Shown here piece by piece: positions 9,202 to 16,299 of a stretch of 26,818 nt of DNA; the stretch's first letter is position 1; each line of letters begins with the position of its first letter. The notes beneath the pieces were generated by a model, which saw only the letters and a program-made list of their open reading frames with translations, searched no databases and was not told the origin of the DNA. The position numbers and the translations under genes were made by a program. Source of the stretch: Flavobacteriales bacterium UBA2426 (lineage in GTDB: Bacteria; Bacteroidota; Bacteroidia; Flavobacteriales_F; PHOS-HE28); NCBI GenBank assembly GCA_002342985.1, contig DDRC01000201.1:13463-40280 (forward strand). The letters run 5' to 3'.

Positions 9202-9891
9202 TCAGTCGTTCTCGCCGGTGAAACGCGCCACCTCCTCCTTGGTGCCGAAGAGCACGAGGATGTCGCCCTTCACGGGCACGAAGTCAGGGTCCATGACGCC
9301 CAGGGCGCCGAGCTTGATGGACCTGCGGCCAAGGAAGCTCTTCTCGCTCTCCTTTCGCAGCACGGTGACCAGTCCGAGCTGCCGCTGACGCAGCTCCTGG
9401 ATCTGGCTGAGGGGCTTGTCCACGAACTTGTCGGGCACGACGATCTCTGCGATGATGAAGCCGCCCGGCAGCTCGAATTGGTCCACGAGCCGGCGCAGAT
9501 TGAGTTTGCGGGCGAGGCCCTCGGCGGCCTTCTCCTCCGGGTGCACGATGTCGGTGACGCCCATCGAATTGAGCACCATCTCGTGGAGCGGATTGATGGC
9601 GCGGCTGATGACGCGCTTCACCTTCAGGTTCACCAGCAGCGCGGTGGTCATGATGTTGGCGCCCTCGTTCTCCCCGATGGCCACCACGGCGGCATCCACG
9701 TCGGTGAGGGGCAGCGTGCTCATGGCCTGCGGGTCGTTGCTCTCGAGGCACACCGCATAGCTCACCTCGCCCTTGATGGCCTCCACCTTGTCCATGTCGT
9801 GGTCGATGGCGATCACCTCGTGGCCCATGGCGGTGAGCTTGATGGAGAGGTGCCTGCCGAAATTGCCGAGGCCGAACACTGCGATCTTCAT
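9202..9891 (-). CDS. TrkA/KtrA-family potassium uptake regulatory subunit
   Basis: A 229-residue cytoplasmic RCK protein that gates the membrane K+ channel subunit in response to bound nucleotide. The RCK_N Rossmann domain spans about 1-125, with the dinucleotide motif GLGNFG at 7-12 and the acidic residue Asp30 at the end of the second strand. The RCK_C domain is at about 140-225. One RCK_N plus one RCK_C is the KtrA layout, as opposed to the duplicated E. coli TrkA. It starts 6 nt after the stop of the TrkH/KtrB gene, which indicates an operon and matching subunits, and is followed closely by the truncated haemoglobin gene. Confidence 0.95.
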   Translation of the reverse strand: MKIAVFGLGNFGRHLSIKLTAMGHEVIAIDHDMDKVEAIKGEVSYAVCLESNDPQAMSTLPLTDVDAAVVAIGENEGANIMTTALLVNLKVKRVISRAINPLHEMVLNSMGVTDIVHPEEKAAEGLARKLNLRRLVDQFELPGGFIIAEIVVPDKFVDKPLSQIQELRQRQLGLVTVLRKESEKSFLGRRSIKLGALGVMDPDFVPVKGDILVLFGTKEEVARFTGEND

Positions 9892-9897
9892 GGGCGG

Positions 9898-11658
9898 TCA
9901 GTTGATGAGGATGTCCTCCTTGGGGTACCTGTATTTGCTCACCTGCACCTGGCGCAGCACGCCCACAAGCAGCGTGAGCGCGCTCACACGGCCGACGAAC
10001 ATCACAACGACCAGCACCACGCGGGCGGCATCGCCCAGCTGCGGAGTGAGGTTCATGCTCAGGCCCACGGTGCTGAAGGCGCTGAAGCACTCGAAGGCGA
10101 TGGGCATGAGCCCATGCCTTGCCTCGAGCGACGCCACCACGCTGATGGACAGCCCCAGGAAGATGAGCGAGAGCACGATGGAGGCGAAAGCGCGCCGCGT
10201 GCTGAGGTTGCTGATCTCGCGGCCGAAGAACTCGATGCGACGGCGTCCGCGCGCCGTGGCGAAGATGTTGAGGGTGGCGACCCCGAAGGTGGTGGTCTTG
10301 ACGCCTCCGCCGGTGCTGCCGGGCGATGCGCCCACATACATCAGCAGCAGCACAACCATGAGCGTAGGCGTGGTGAGGAGCGCGGTATCCATGACATTGA
10401 AGCCGGCCGTCCGCGGGGTTACGCCCGTGAAGAAAGCCGCTGTGATGCGCCCCCACCAGGACCCATGCTCAGCAAGGCCGTGGTTCCACTCGAAGACCAG
10501 AATCGACAATGTGCCGAGCACGATGAGGAAGGCCGTGGCGAGGAGCACCAAGCGGGTGCTCAGGTTGACCACGCGCGGGTAACGCTGGCAAGGCGCACCG
10601 GTCAGGAATCGCCTGATGCGCCCGGCCACCCAGAATCGCACGTAGCGGCTGAAGTTGAAGATGATGCCGAACCCGAGGCCGCCGAAAACGAAGAGCAGCG
10701 CGATCACCCAGAGCAGCGGGTAATTGAAGCGGAATGCAGGGTCGTAGAGCCCCAAGCTCGCGGTTGAAAAGCCTGCGTTATTGAAGGAGGAAACGCTGTG
10801 GAAGAGCGCGAAGAACATCCGGTCCGCGAACGAGTCGAACACGGTATCGGAGACGCTCAGGTAGATGAGCCCCGTGCCTAGCAGCTCCACGCCGAGCGTG
10901 AAGAGGATCACCTGGACAATGAAGCCCCGGGCGCCGCTGAGCGTCGTGTTCGCGATGTCGCGCACGCGCAGTTGCTCCTCGAGCGAGGTTCGTCCCTTGA
11001 AGAAGAAGGCGAAGAAGCTGGTGAAGGTCATCACTCCGAGGCCACCGAGCTGGATCAGAAGCAGCAGCACCCATTGCCCCATGGCCGTAAGGTCCTTGCC
11101 GACATCGATGGTGCTGAGGCCGGTGACGCACACGGCGCTCGTGCTCGTGAAGATGGCCTCCACCAGGGTGATGGGGCGCGTAGTGGCATTGGGCAATAGG
11201 AAAAGGGCTGCGCCTATGGCGATGAGGACGAGGAAGCTGGTGACGAAGAGAAGCGCCGGGTTGAACAGCGTGCTGTTGCGCCCTATCTCCAGGCGCGATA
11301 GCTCGATGAAAGAGAAGGTGAGCAGGAACCCGAGCAATGGCCAGTGCCCGAACCCGGCGAACACGCGCGCAGCCACCGCTTTCCCGATGACCAAGCTGAG
11401 CACCGCCACCAACCAGATGAGCTCGGCCTTGCGGACATGCTCCCCGCGAAGAGCCGTGCGCAGCAAGCTGCCCAAGGTGACGAAGGCCGCTGCGATGACC
11501 AAGCCGTAGCTGAGCTGCTCAAGCAGCACGTAGGTGGAGGGATCGGCGCGATAGCCGAACTCCAGGAGCAGCAGGAATGCGGTGAGGATGATGACCGTGA
11601 CCTTGGCCAGGCCCACCACTTCCTTGCGCAATGCCGTGCGGAGAAGTGCTCGTTTCAT
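9898..11658 (-). CDS. TrkH/KtrB-family potassium transporter subunit with N-terminal extension
   Basis: A 586-residue inner-membrane K+ translocating subunit. Four pore loops with the conserved filter glycine are visible: CVTGLS (177-182), NNAGFS (293-298), RTAGFN (416-421) and STVGLS (529-534), each preceded by a pore helix and flanked by membrane helices. The segment GASPGSTGGGVKTTT (443-457), typical of the family, follows the third loop. Most KtrB/TrkH proteins are about 450-480 residues; the extra about 110 residues here are N-terminal and contain several further predicted membrane helices (about 17-32, 50-66, 79-98, 104-120). The partner RCK protein is encoded 6 nt downstream. A well-formed promoter lies at 11694-11723. 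Confidence 0.95.
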   Translation of the reverse strand: MKRALLRTALRKEVVGLAKVTVIILTAFLLLLEFGYRADPSTYVLLEQLSYGLVIAAAFVTLGSLLRTALRGEHVRKAELIWLVAVLSLVIGKAVAARVFAGFGHWPLLGFLLTFSFIELSRLEIGRNSTLFNPALLFVTSFLVLIAIGAALFLLPNATTRPITLVEAIFTSTSAVCVTGLSTIDVGKDLTAMGQWVLLLLIQLGGLGVMTFTSFFAFFFKGRTSLEEQLRVRDIANTTLSGARGFIVQVILFTLGVELLGTGLIYLSVSDTVFDSFADRMFFALFHSVSSFNNAGFSTASLGLYDPAFRFNYPLLWVIALLFVFGGLGFGIIFNFSRYVRFWVAGRIRRFLTGAPCQRYPRVVNLSTRLVLLATAFLIVLGTLSILVFEWNHGLAEHGSWWGRITAAFFTGVTPRTAGFNVMDTALLTTPTLMVVLLLMYVGASPGSTGGGVKTTTFGVATLNIFATARGRRRIEFFGREISNLSTRRAFASIVLSLIFLGLSISVVASLEARHGLMPIAFECFSAFSTVGLSMNLTPQLGDAARVVLVVVMFVGRVSALTLLVGVLRQVQVSKYRYPKEDILIN

Positions 11659-11693
11659 GGGGCCTGGCGGCGCGGGCCGCCGGATAGCCGTGG

Positions 11694-11723
11694 CAAATCT
11701 AGCAGGGCACGTGCACAGCGCAA
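11694..11723 (-). promoter_or_regulatory. Bacteroidota-type promoter of the K+ uptake / globin operon
   Basis: On the minus strand TTG (11723-11721), exactly 19 nt, then TAGATTTG (11701-11694) matches the Bacteroidota -33 / -7 consensus (TTG, TAnnTTTG) perfectly. It lies 36 nt upstream of the TrkH start and after the stop of the preceding gene. Confidence 0.75.
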
Positions 11724-11740
11724 CCGGGATGGCGCGTTGC

Positions 11741-11758
11741 CCGGCTCATGGCAGCCGG
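11741..11758 (-). terminator. Small hairpin at the end of the DUF3352-like gene
   Basis: CCGGCT (11741-11746) and AGCCGG (11753-11758) form a 6-bp stem with a 6-nt loop that includes the stop codon. No T-run follows. It could act as a weak terminator before the K+ operon promoter. Confidence 0.25.
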
Positions 11759-14331
11759 AAGGTGGTGAGCCGGCCGTCCGGTGTGACCGTCACCGCCTCG
11801 GGGAGGCCATCCAGGTTCAGGTCACCCATGGCATGGGGCGCATGGGTATGCCCGGGCCATGGCACGGCGGCCCTTACCCACCGCCATGCATCGCCGGTCG
11901 CTGCATCCAGTTCACCGATGGCCAGGCTGTCCGTCCGGCTGGCATCCAGCGCGGCCACGGCGGGCGGAGCGGCACCATTGCCCAGTGCTGCCAGCAGCTC
12001 GGCGGCGGTCGGCACCTCCAGCGGCATCACCCACTCCGGCGCGCCATCCCCATCGAGGTCCTGCGCAAGGCCATCGGGCAGCGGCTGCTCCTCGCCGGAA
12101 AGCGATGCGCAGCGCAGGCGCAGGTCCTGATCCAGCCAGATTAGGCGCGTCCGCAGGGCCTCCTGACCCGGGAGCACAGCCACCAGCCGCTTCGGTCGCT
12201 CCAGGGTCGCCGTCACATGCAGGCGGTCCTTGCCGCGCCGATCGAGGAGCCTCACCCCGCCGGCCTCATCCAGAACGAGCAGGTAGTCCTTGCCGCCGAT
12301 GCGCAGGTGGCGAACCGGCGCGATCGCCGGATGCGCCAGCCGGGGCGGCTCCCAGCCTTGAACCGGAGCCCAGTCCAGGTCGAGGTTGAGGATGCGCCTG
12401 TCCTGCAGCGGGACAAGCACGCGGTACTCCCGCCGACCCTCGTAGTCGACCACGGCCATGGGTGCCGCCACTGGCGACGGCAGGGCATGCGGCGGTCCGC
12501 CGACATCGTTGCCGTTGCGGTCGATGAGGTAGGCCGTTCGCGCCGTGGCCAGCAGCAGCTGAAGCTTGCCGTTCCGGAACCGATCCACCTGGTGCACGCC
12601 GCCTACGATGGGGCCTTCGAGCGCCCGGCTCCAGAGTAGCTTGCCCGAAGCGCCGAAGAGGTGGATGCGGTGCAGGGTATCCTGCACGAGCACTTCGCGC
12701 GTGCCGTTGACGTGGTTGAGGACAATGTCGGGCCGACGCGCCACGGGCGCATCGAGCTTCACCGACCAGAGCGCTGCGCTGGTAGAGGAATCGGCGCGCC
12801 CCGCCTGCGACCGGGCCCGCAGGCCCACCGCGACGTGGAGCATGCCGTCCGGTGCGCCGGAGGCCTGGATGGAGAGCGCCGAATGGTGCGACAGCAGGCC
12901 CACGAGGCGGTTGAAGGTCGGCTCGGCATCAGCGCGCAGACCGGACCTGAAATGCGCCGCCTCGCGCCCGGGGTCGCACCACCAGGTGAAGCCGGCCTCA
13001 TCGGCCATCTCCTTGAACCAGGCCTTGGCAGCAGGCTCTTCCGCCAGGCTGCCCCCATCGAGCCAGGCATCGATCGAGGACCGCACGGCATCGGGGTCGT
13101 CGCTCATCACCACATGGCTGCCGAGGATGGCCCACCACGGCTGCTGCGGCAGGGGCGCCGGCCGGCCCATCAGCGTCTCCTTGGGCAGAAAGGACGGGTA
13201 GCGCGTGAGGCGGATGCCGCGATAACCGATGGTGTCGCAGGGCGCGCCGGCGCAGGGCTCCATGAGTTCCTCTTGGGCGCGATCGGGATCCACGGCACCG
13301 GCGATGAGCCAACGGCGCTCCGGGCCGAGCGCCAGGGCTTCACCCACCGGCCCGAGCATCCATGGAGTCGCTGCCTCCGCTGCCCGCGAGCGGTCATCCT
13401 GCCCGGCCATCGAAGCGACGAGCGCATCGGCATCCCCGATGTGCCGCACGTGAAGCGAGGAAACCGATGCCGGCAGCATCCGCGCCACGCTCCAGGGGCC
13501 GGCACCCTGTTCCAGCAGCCCGCGAATCAGGGGCGAATCCTGCGCTCCCGCGAAGAGACCGCTCAGGATCAGCGCATCAGGCTTCATGCGCACATCGAAC
13601 GCCATCCATCCGGCAGGAAGCGCGAGGGATTCCACCTGCCGGGCCTCCCAGATGTCGCTGAGCAGCCCGGCGAGCCGCCGGGTCTCCACCAGCAGATGGG
13701 GTTCGTCATGGCCGCTCAGCGTGGCGCGCGCCTTGGCGAATAGCGAATCGGACGCGATGGGCCTGCCGCGCTCCAGCTGCAAGAGCGCCTCATCGAGGAG
13801 CTGGCTCGAGGGCGAGGCCAGCCACAGGCCGCTTCGGGCCGCCGCGCTCAGGTCCACGCCCTCCACGCGCACGGGCGTGGGGCGGCCCTCGGAGAAGGCA
13901 TTGCGCGAGGCCTCGTCCAACGCCAGCAAACCTGCCAACGCATGCAGATCCGCCTCTCCTTGGGCACGGCCGATGACCAGGGGCGCCGCGCCCGCCTGAC
14001 CAACGCGCATCACCGCCACGATCACCGGCGATCCCGCCAGCGCATCGCGCAGCGCGGCATCGCCCTCCATGCGCTTGGCGGCATGGGCCATGACCCGCGC
14101 CAGCCGCACCGCCGCGGAATCGCTCTCCCACGCGCGCCAGACGAGGGAGGCATGGGTGAAGCGGTCCCAGGCAGCGAAGGCATCGGGGACCTCGAGCACG
14201 ATGGCAGCCTCGGCCGGCACCGCGCGCCAGGGGTCGGCGCGTTCCACTTGGTCGCGATCCCATTGCCAGAGCGTAAAGGCCGCGGCACCCAGGATGGCCA
14301 GCAGCACAAAAGCGATGAGCGGACGGCGCAT
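11746..14331 (-). CDS. Membrane-anchored DUF3352-like protein with C-terminal propeller-like repeats
   Basis: An 861-residue protein of unknown function. Residues about 4-22 are a single N-terminal membrane anchor (PLIAFVLLAILGAAAFTLW), so the rest is probably periplasmic. The part to about 520 (AIVLEVPDAFAAWDRF...; PWWAILGSHVVMSDDPDAVRS) resembles DUF3352 proteins of Bacteroidota as I recall them. The last 330 residues contain strand-rich repeats in the style of a beta-propeller (LFGASGKLLWSR, AYLIDRNGNDVGG, LVLDEAGGVRLLDRRGK) and two Ca2+-loop-like motifs, DLDGDGAPEWV (758-768) and DLNLDGLPEAV (837-847), as in FG-GAP/VCBS domains. The ATG at 14331 is preferred over one 21 codons upstream because it places the membrane helix at the terminus. 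It follows rnhB by 89 nt. The domain assignment is from memory of the family only. Confidence 0.7.
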   Translation of the reverse strand: MRRPLIAFVLLAILGAAAFTLWQWDRDQVERADPWRAVPAEAAIVLEVPDAFAAWDRFTHASLVWRAWESDSAAVRLARVMAHAAKRMEGDAALRDALAGSPVIVAVMRVGQAGAAPLVIGRAQGEADLHALAGLLALDEASRNAFSEGRPTPVRVEGVDLSAAARSGLWLASPSSQLLDEALLQLERGRPIASDSLFAKARATLSGHDEPHLLVETRRLAGLLSDIWEARQVESLALPAGWMAFDVRMKPDALILSGLFAGAQDSPLIRGLLEQGAGPWSVARMLPASVSSLHVRHIGDADALVASMAGQDDRSRAAEAATPWMLGPVGEALALGPERRWLIAGAVDPDRAQEELMEPCAGAPCDTIGYRGIRLTRYPSFLPKETLMGRPAPLPQQPWWAILGSHVVMSDDPDAVRSSIDAWLDGGSLAEEPAAKAWFKEMADEAGFTWWCDPGREAAHFRSGLRADAEPTFNRLVGLLSHHSALSIQASGAPDGMLHVAVGLRARSQAGRADSSTSAALWSVKLDAPVARRPDIVLNHVNGTREVLVQDTLHRIHLFGASGKLLWSRALEGPIVGGVHQVDRFRNGKLQLLLATARTAYLIDRNGNDVGGPPHALPSPVAAPMAVVDYEGRREYRVLVPLQDRRILNLDLDWAPVQGWEPPRLAHPAIAPVRHLRIGGKDYLLVLDEAGGVRLLDRRGKDRLHVTATLERPKRLVAVLPGQEALRTRLIWLDQDLRLRCASLSGEEQPLPDGLAQDLDGDGAPEWVMPLEVPTAAELLAALGNGAAPPAVAALDASRTDSLAIGELDAATGDAWRWVRAAVPWPGHTHAPHAMGDLNLDGLPEAVTVTPDGRLTTFRLP

Positions 14332-14339
14332 GCGAGCCA

Positions 14340-14347
14340 CAAATGTG
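14340..14347 (-). promoter_or_regulatory. Possible -7 element before the DUF3352-like gene
   Basis: Minus-strand CACATTTG (nAnnTTTG) ends 8 nt before the start codon at 14331. No TTG at 17-19 nt. It sits within CCACA-AA-TGTGG, a small inverted repeat. Weak. Confidence 0.25.
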
Positions 14348-14420
14348 GCCCTCCATGGCACCGGTGGCCCACCGCCCGCAAGGGCCTTGCGCACAGGGCC
14401 CTGTGGACGGAAGGGGCGGA

Positions 14421-15020
14421 TCAGAACAGCGAAGGCTGGCCTGGCAGCAGCCGGAAGCTGCGGCGGTGGTGGGGGCTGGGACCGAACCGGGCGATGGCCG
14501 CGCGATGATCGACCGTGGGATAACCCTTGTTCACGGCCCAGCCATACTGCGGATGCGCCTCGTGCAGGCGGCGCATCAGCTCATCGCGGTGCGTCTTGGC
14601 CAGGATGCTGGCCGCCGCAATGGCACGGAATCGCCCATCACCCTTGATGTGGCAGCTGTGCGCAATGCCGGGATACGGCGCGAAGCGATTCCCATCGACC
14701 AGCAAGTGCACAGGACGGATGTCCAGGGCATCCACGGCCCGGTGCATGGCGCGGAACGATGCCTGCAGGATGTTCACCGCATCGATCTCGGACGGATCCA
14801 CGATGGCCACCGCCCACGCGAGCGCCTGCTCCTCGATGAGCGGGCGCAGCCCTTCGCGCGCCTCTTCGCTGAGCTTCTTGCTGTCGTCAAGGCCGCGCAG
14901 CCTTACCCGGTGCGGAAGGATGACCGCCGCCGCGACCACGGGACCGGCCAGGCATCCGCGTCCGGCCTCGTCGCACCCGGCTTCGAGCACGCCCTTGAGG
15001 TGATAAGCGGCGAGCGGCAT
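14421..15020 (-). CDS. rnhB: Ribonuclease HII
   Basis: A 199-residue nuclease that cuts the RNA strand of RNA-DNA hybrids and starts removal of single ribonucleotides in DNA. The family signature AGCDEAGRGCLAGPV gives the metal ligands Asp17 and Glu18; Asp109 (LVDGN) and Asp146 (AKTHRDE) complete the acidic cluster. DDSKKLSEEAR (45-55) is also conserved. The protein ends in QPSLF (195-199), which resembles the bacterial sliding-clamp binding motif QL(S/D)LF. It starts 5 nt after the glycosyltransferase stop and so is probably translated from the same message. Assignment is secure. Confidence 0.96.
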   Translation of the reverse strand: MPLAAYHLKGVLEAGCDEAGRGCLAGPVVAAAVILPHRVRLRGLDDSKKLSEEAREGLRPLIEEQALAWAVAIVDPSEIDAVNILQASFRAMHRAVDALDIRPVHLLVDGNRFAPYPGIAHSCHIKGDGRFRAIAAASILAKTHRDELMRRLHEAHPQYGWAVNKGYPTVDHRAAIARFGPSPHHRRSFRLLPGQPSLF

Positions 15021-15025
15021 GCGCG

Positions 15026-16225
15026 CTAGCGTGTGTCGGTGGTGCGGGGTATGGCGACGGGGTCCGGGCGAAGGCTCATCGCAGCAGGATGCAGGCCGGC
15101 ATCACGGCACATGCGCTCGAAGCTGGCCCATAGCGCCTCAGCGGCCTTCTCCCATGTGTAGCGCTCACTGCGCTTGAGCCCGGCCCTGCGCAGCTGGTCG
15201 CAGAGGGCCCCATCGCCCCAGACCTCATAGAGGGCGCGGCTGATGGAGGCCACGCTGAACGGATCGCAGTAGTGGGCGGCATCGCCCGCCACCTCGGGCA
15301 GGCAAGAAGTCTCGGCCGCCACCACGGGAACGCCGCAGCGCATGGCTTCGGCCACGGGGATGCCGAACCCCTCGAAGTAGCTGATGAAGGCGAGTGCATG
15401 CGCCGCGCCGAGGGCCTTGTGCAACTCGTCCTGCCCGAGCCTGCCGGTGAATACCACGCGTTCCTTGTGCCGCACCTGCTTCCAGGCCTGCTCCATGCGC
15501 TGGTCCCACCAGAAACGCTCACCCACGATCACCAGCCGCATATCGCTCGGGTGCTGGATGAGCAGCTGGTCGAAGGCGAGGAGGAGGCGCGCGATGTTCT
15601 TGCGGGGATGCAGGGACCCTATGCAGACGAAGTAGGGCGCTCCGCCGGTGAGCCGGGCGCGGGCGGCCGAACGCTCCGATGGATCCAGCGGCCGGAAGGC
15701 CTCGCCGACGCCATTGTAGAGCACATCGATGCGCCCTTCGTCCACCTCGTACCGGGCAGCGATGTCGCGCCGGCTGAATTCGCTCACGGTGGCAAGCCTC
15801 GTGGCGTGGCGGGCGAACCGCGGGAAGTAGGAACGGTAGTAGCGACTGTACGCGCGGGGAAGGTCCTCCGGGTAATGCTCGAAGTTGAGGTCGTGCACCA
15901 CGGCGAGCGCAGGCACCGTGCTCCGCAGGGCCACGAATCCATCGGGGCTGATGAACGCATCGGCTTTCAGGTCCCGCAGCTTCCGCGGGAGCAGCCAGTC
16001 GAACCACAGCCGGTAGAGCAACGGATGCCGCGTGGGCGGACCCATCACCACGGGACGCACATTGTGCCCGTAGATGAAGCGCTCATCGTACGGCCGGTCG
16101 AAGAGGAAGAGGAACTCGTGCTCCGGATGCGCCTGCACGATGCGCCTCATCACCTCATGGGTGAACCAGCCGATGCCCTCGAGCTTGTCCGGCAGCAGCA
16201 GTCGGGTGTTGACGGCGATGCGCAT
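15026..16225 (-). CDS. GT4-family glycosyltransferase
   Basis: A 399-residue GT-B fold enzyme that transfers a sugar from a nucleotide-sugar donor; acceptor unknown. Seen are the N-terminal Rossmann start (MRIAVNTRLLL..EGIGWFTHEV), the linker region ATVSEFSRRDI (145-155), the donor-domain segment CIGSLHPRKNI (201-211) and the EX7E-type motif YFEGFGIPVAEAMRCGVPVV with Glu285 and Glu293. These place it with glycosyltransferase family 4 (mannosyl- or rhamnosyltransferase-like). It is not inside a recognisable polysaccharide cluster: pheT lies upstream and rnhB immediately downstream. Sugar specificity cannot be read from the sequence. Confidence 0.9.
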   Translation of the reverse strand: MRIAVNTRLLLPDKLEGIGWFTHEVMRRIVQAHPEHEFLFLFDRPYDERFIYGHNVRPVVMGPPTRHPLLYRLWFDWLLPRKLRDLKADAFISPDGFVALRSTVPALAVVHDLNFEHYPEDLPRAYSRYYRSYFPRFARHATRLATVSEFSRRDIAARYEVDEGRIDVLYNGVGEAFRPLDPSERSAARARLTGGAPYFVCIGSLHPRKNIARLLLAFDQLLIQHPSDMRLVIVGERFWWDQRMEQAWKQVRHKERVVFTGRLGQDELHKALGAAHALAFISYFEGFGIPVAEAMRCGVPVVAAETSCLPEVAGDAAHYCDPFSVASISRALYEVWGDGALCDQLRRAGLKRSERYTWEKAAEALWASFERMCRDAGLHPAAMSLRPDPVAIPRTTDTR

Positions 16226-16232
16226 CCAGCGG

Positions 16233-16240
16233 CAAAGGTG
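16233..16240 (-). promoter_or_regulatory. Possible -7 element before the GT4 gene
   Basis: Minus-strand CACCTTTG (nAnnTTTG) ends 7 nt before the start codon at 16225, the same arrangement as upstream of the DUF3352-like gene. No TTG at the expected distance, so only a weak call. Confidence 0.3.
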
Positions 16241-16299
16241 GCGATGCTCCGGCCTGGAATCCGCATCGGATCACGGGCCGGCGATCGGCCGCAGCGCGC

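Noticed and set aside
9121..10767. 548-codon plus-strand frame opposite the K+ uptake genes
   Set aside because: Antisense shadow of trkA/trkH-like genes with biased His/Glu/Asp composition and no family match.
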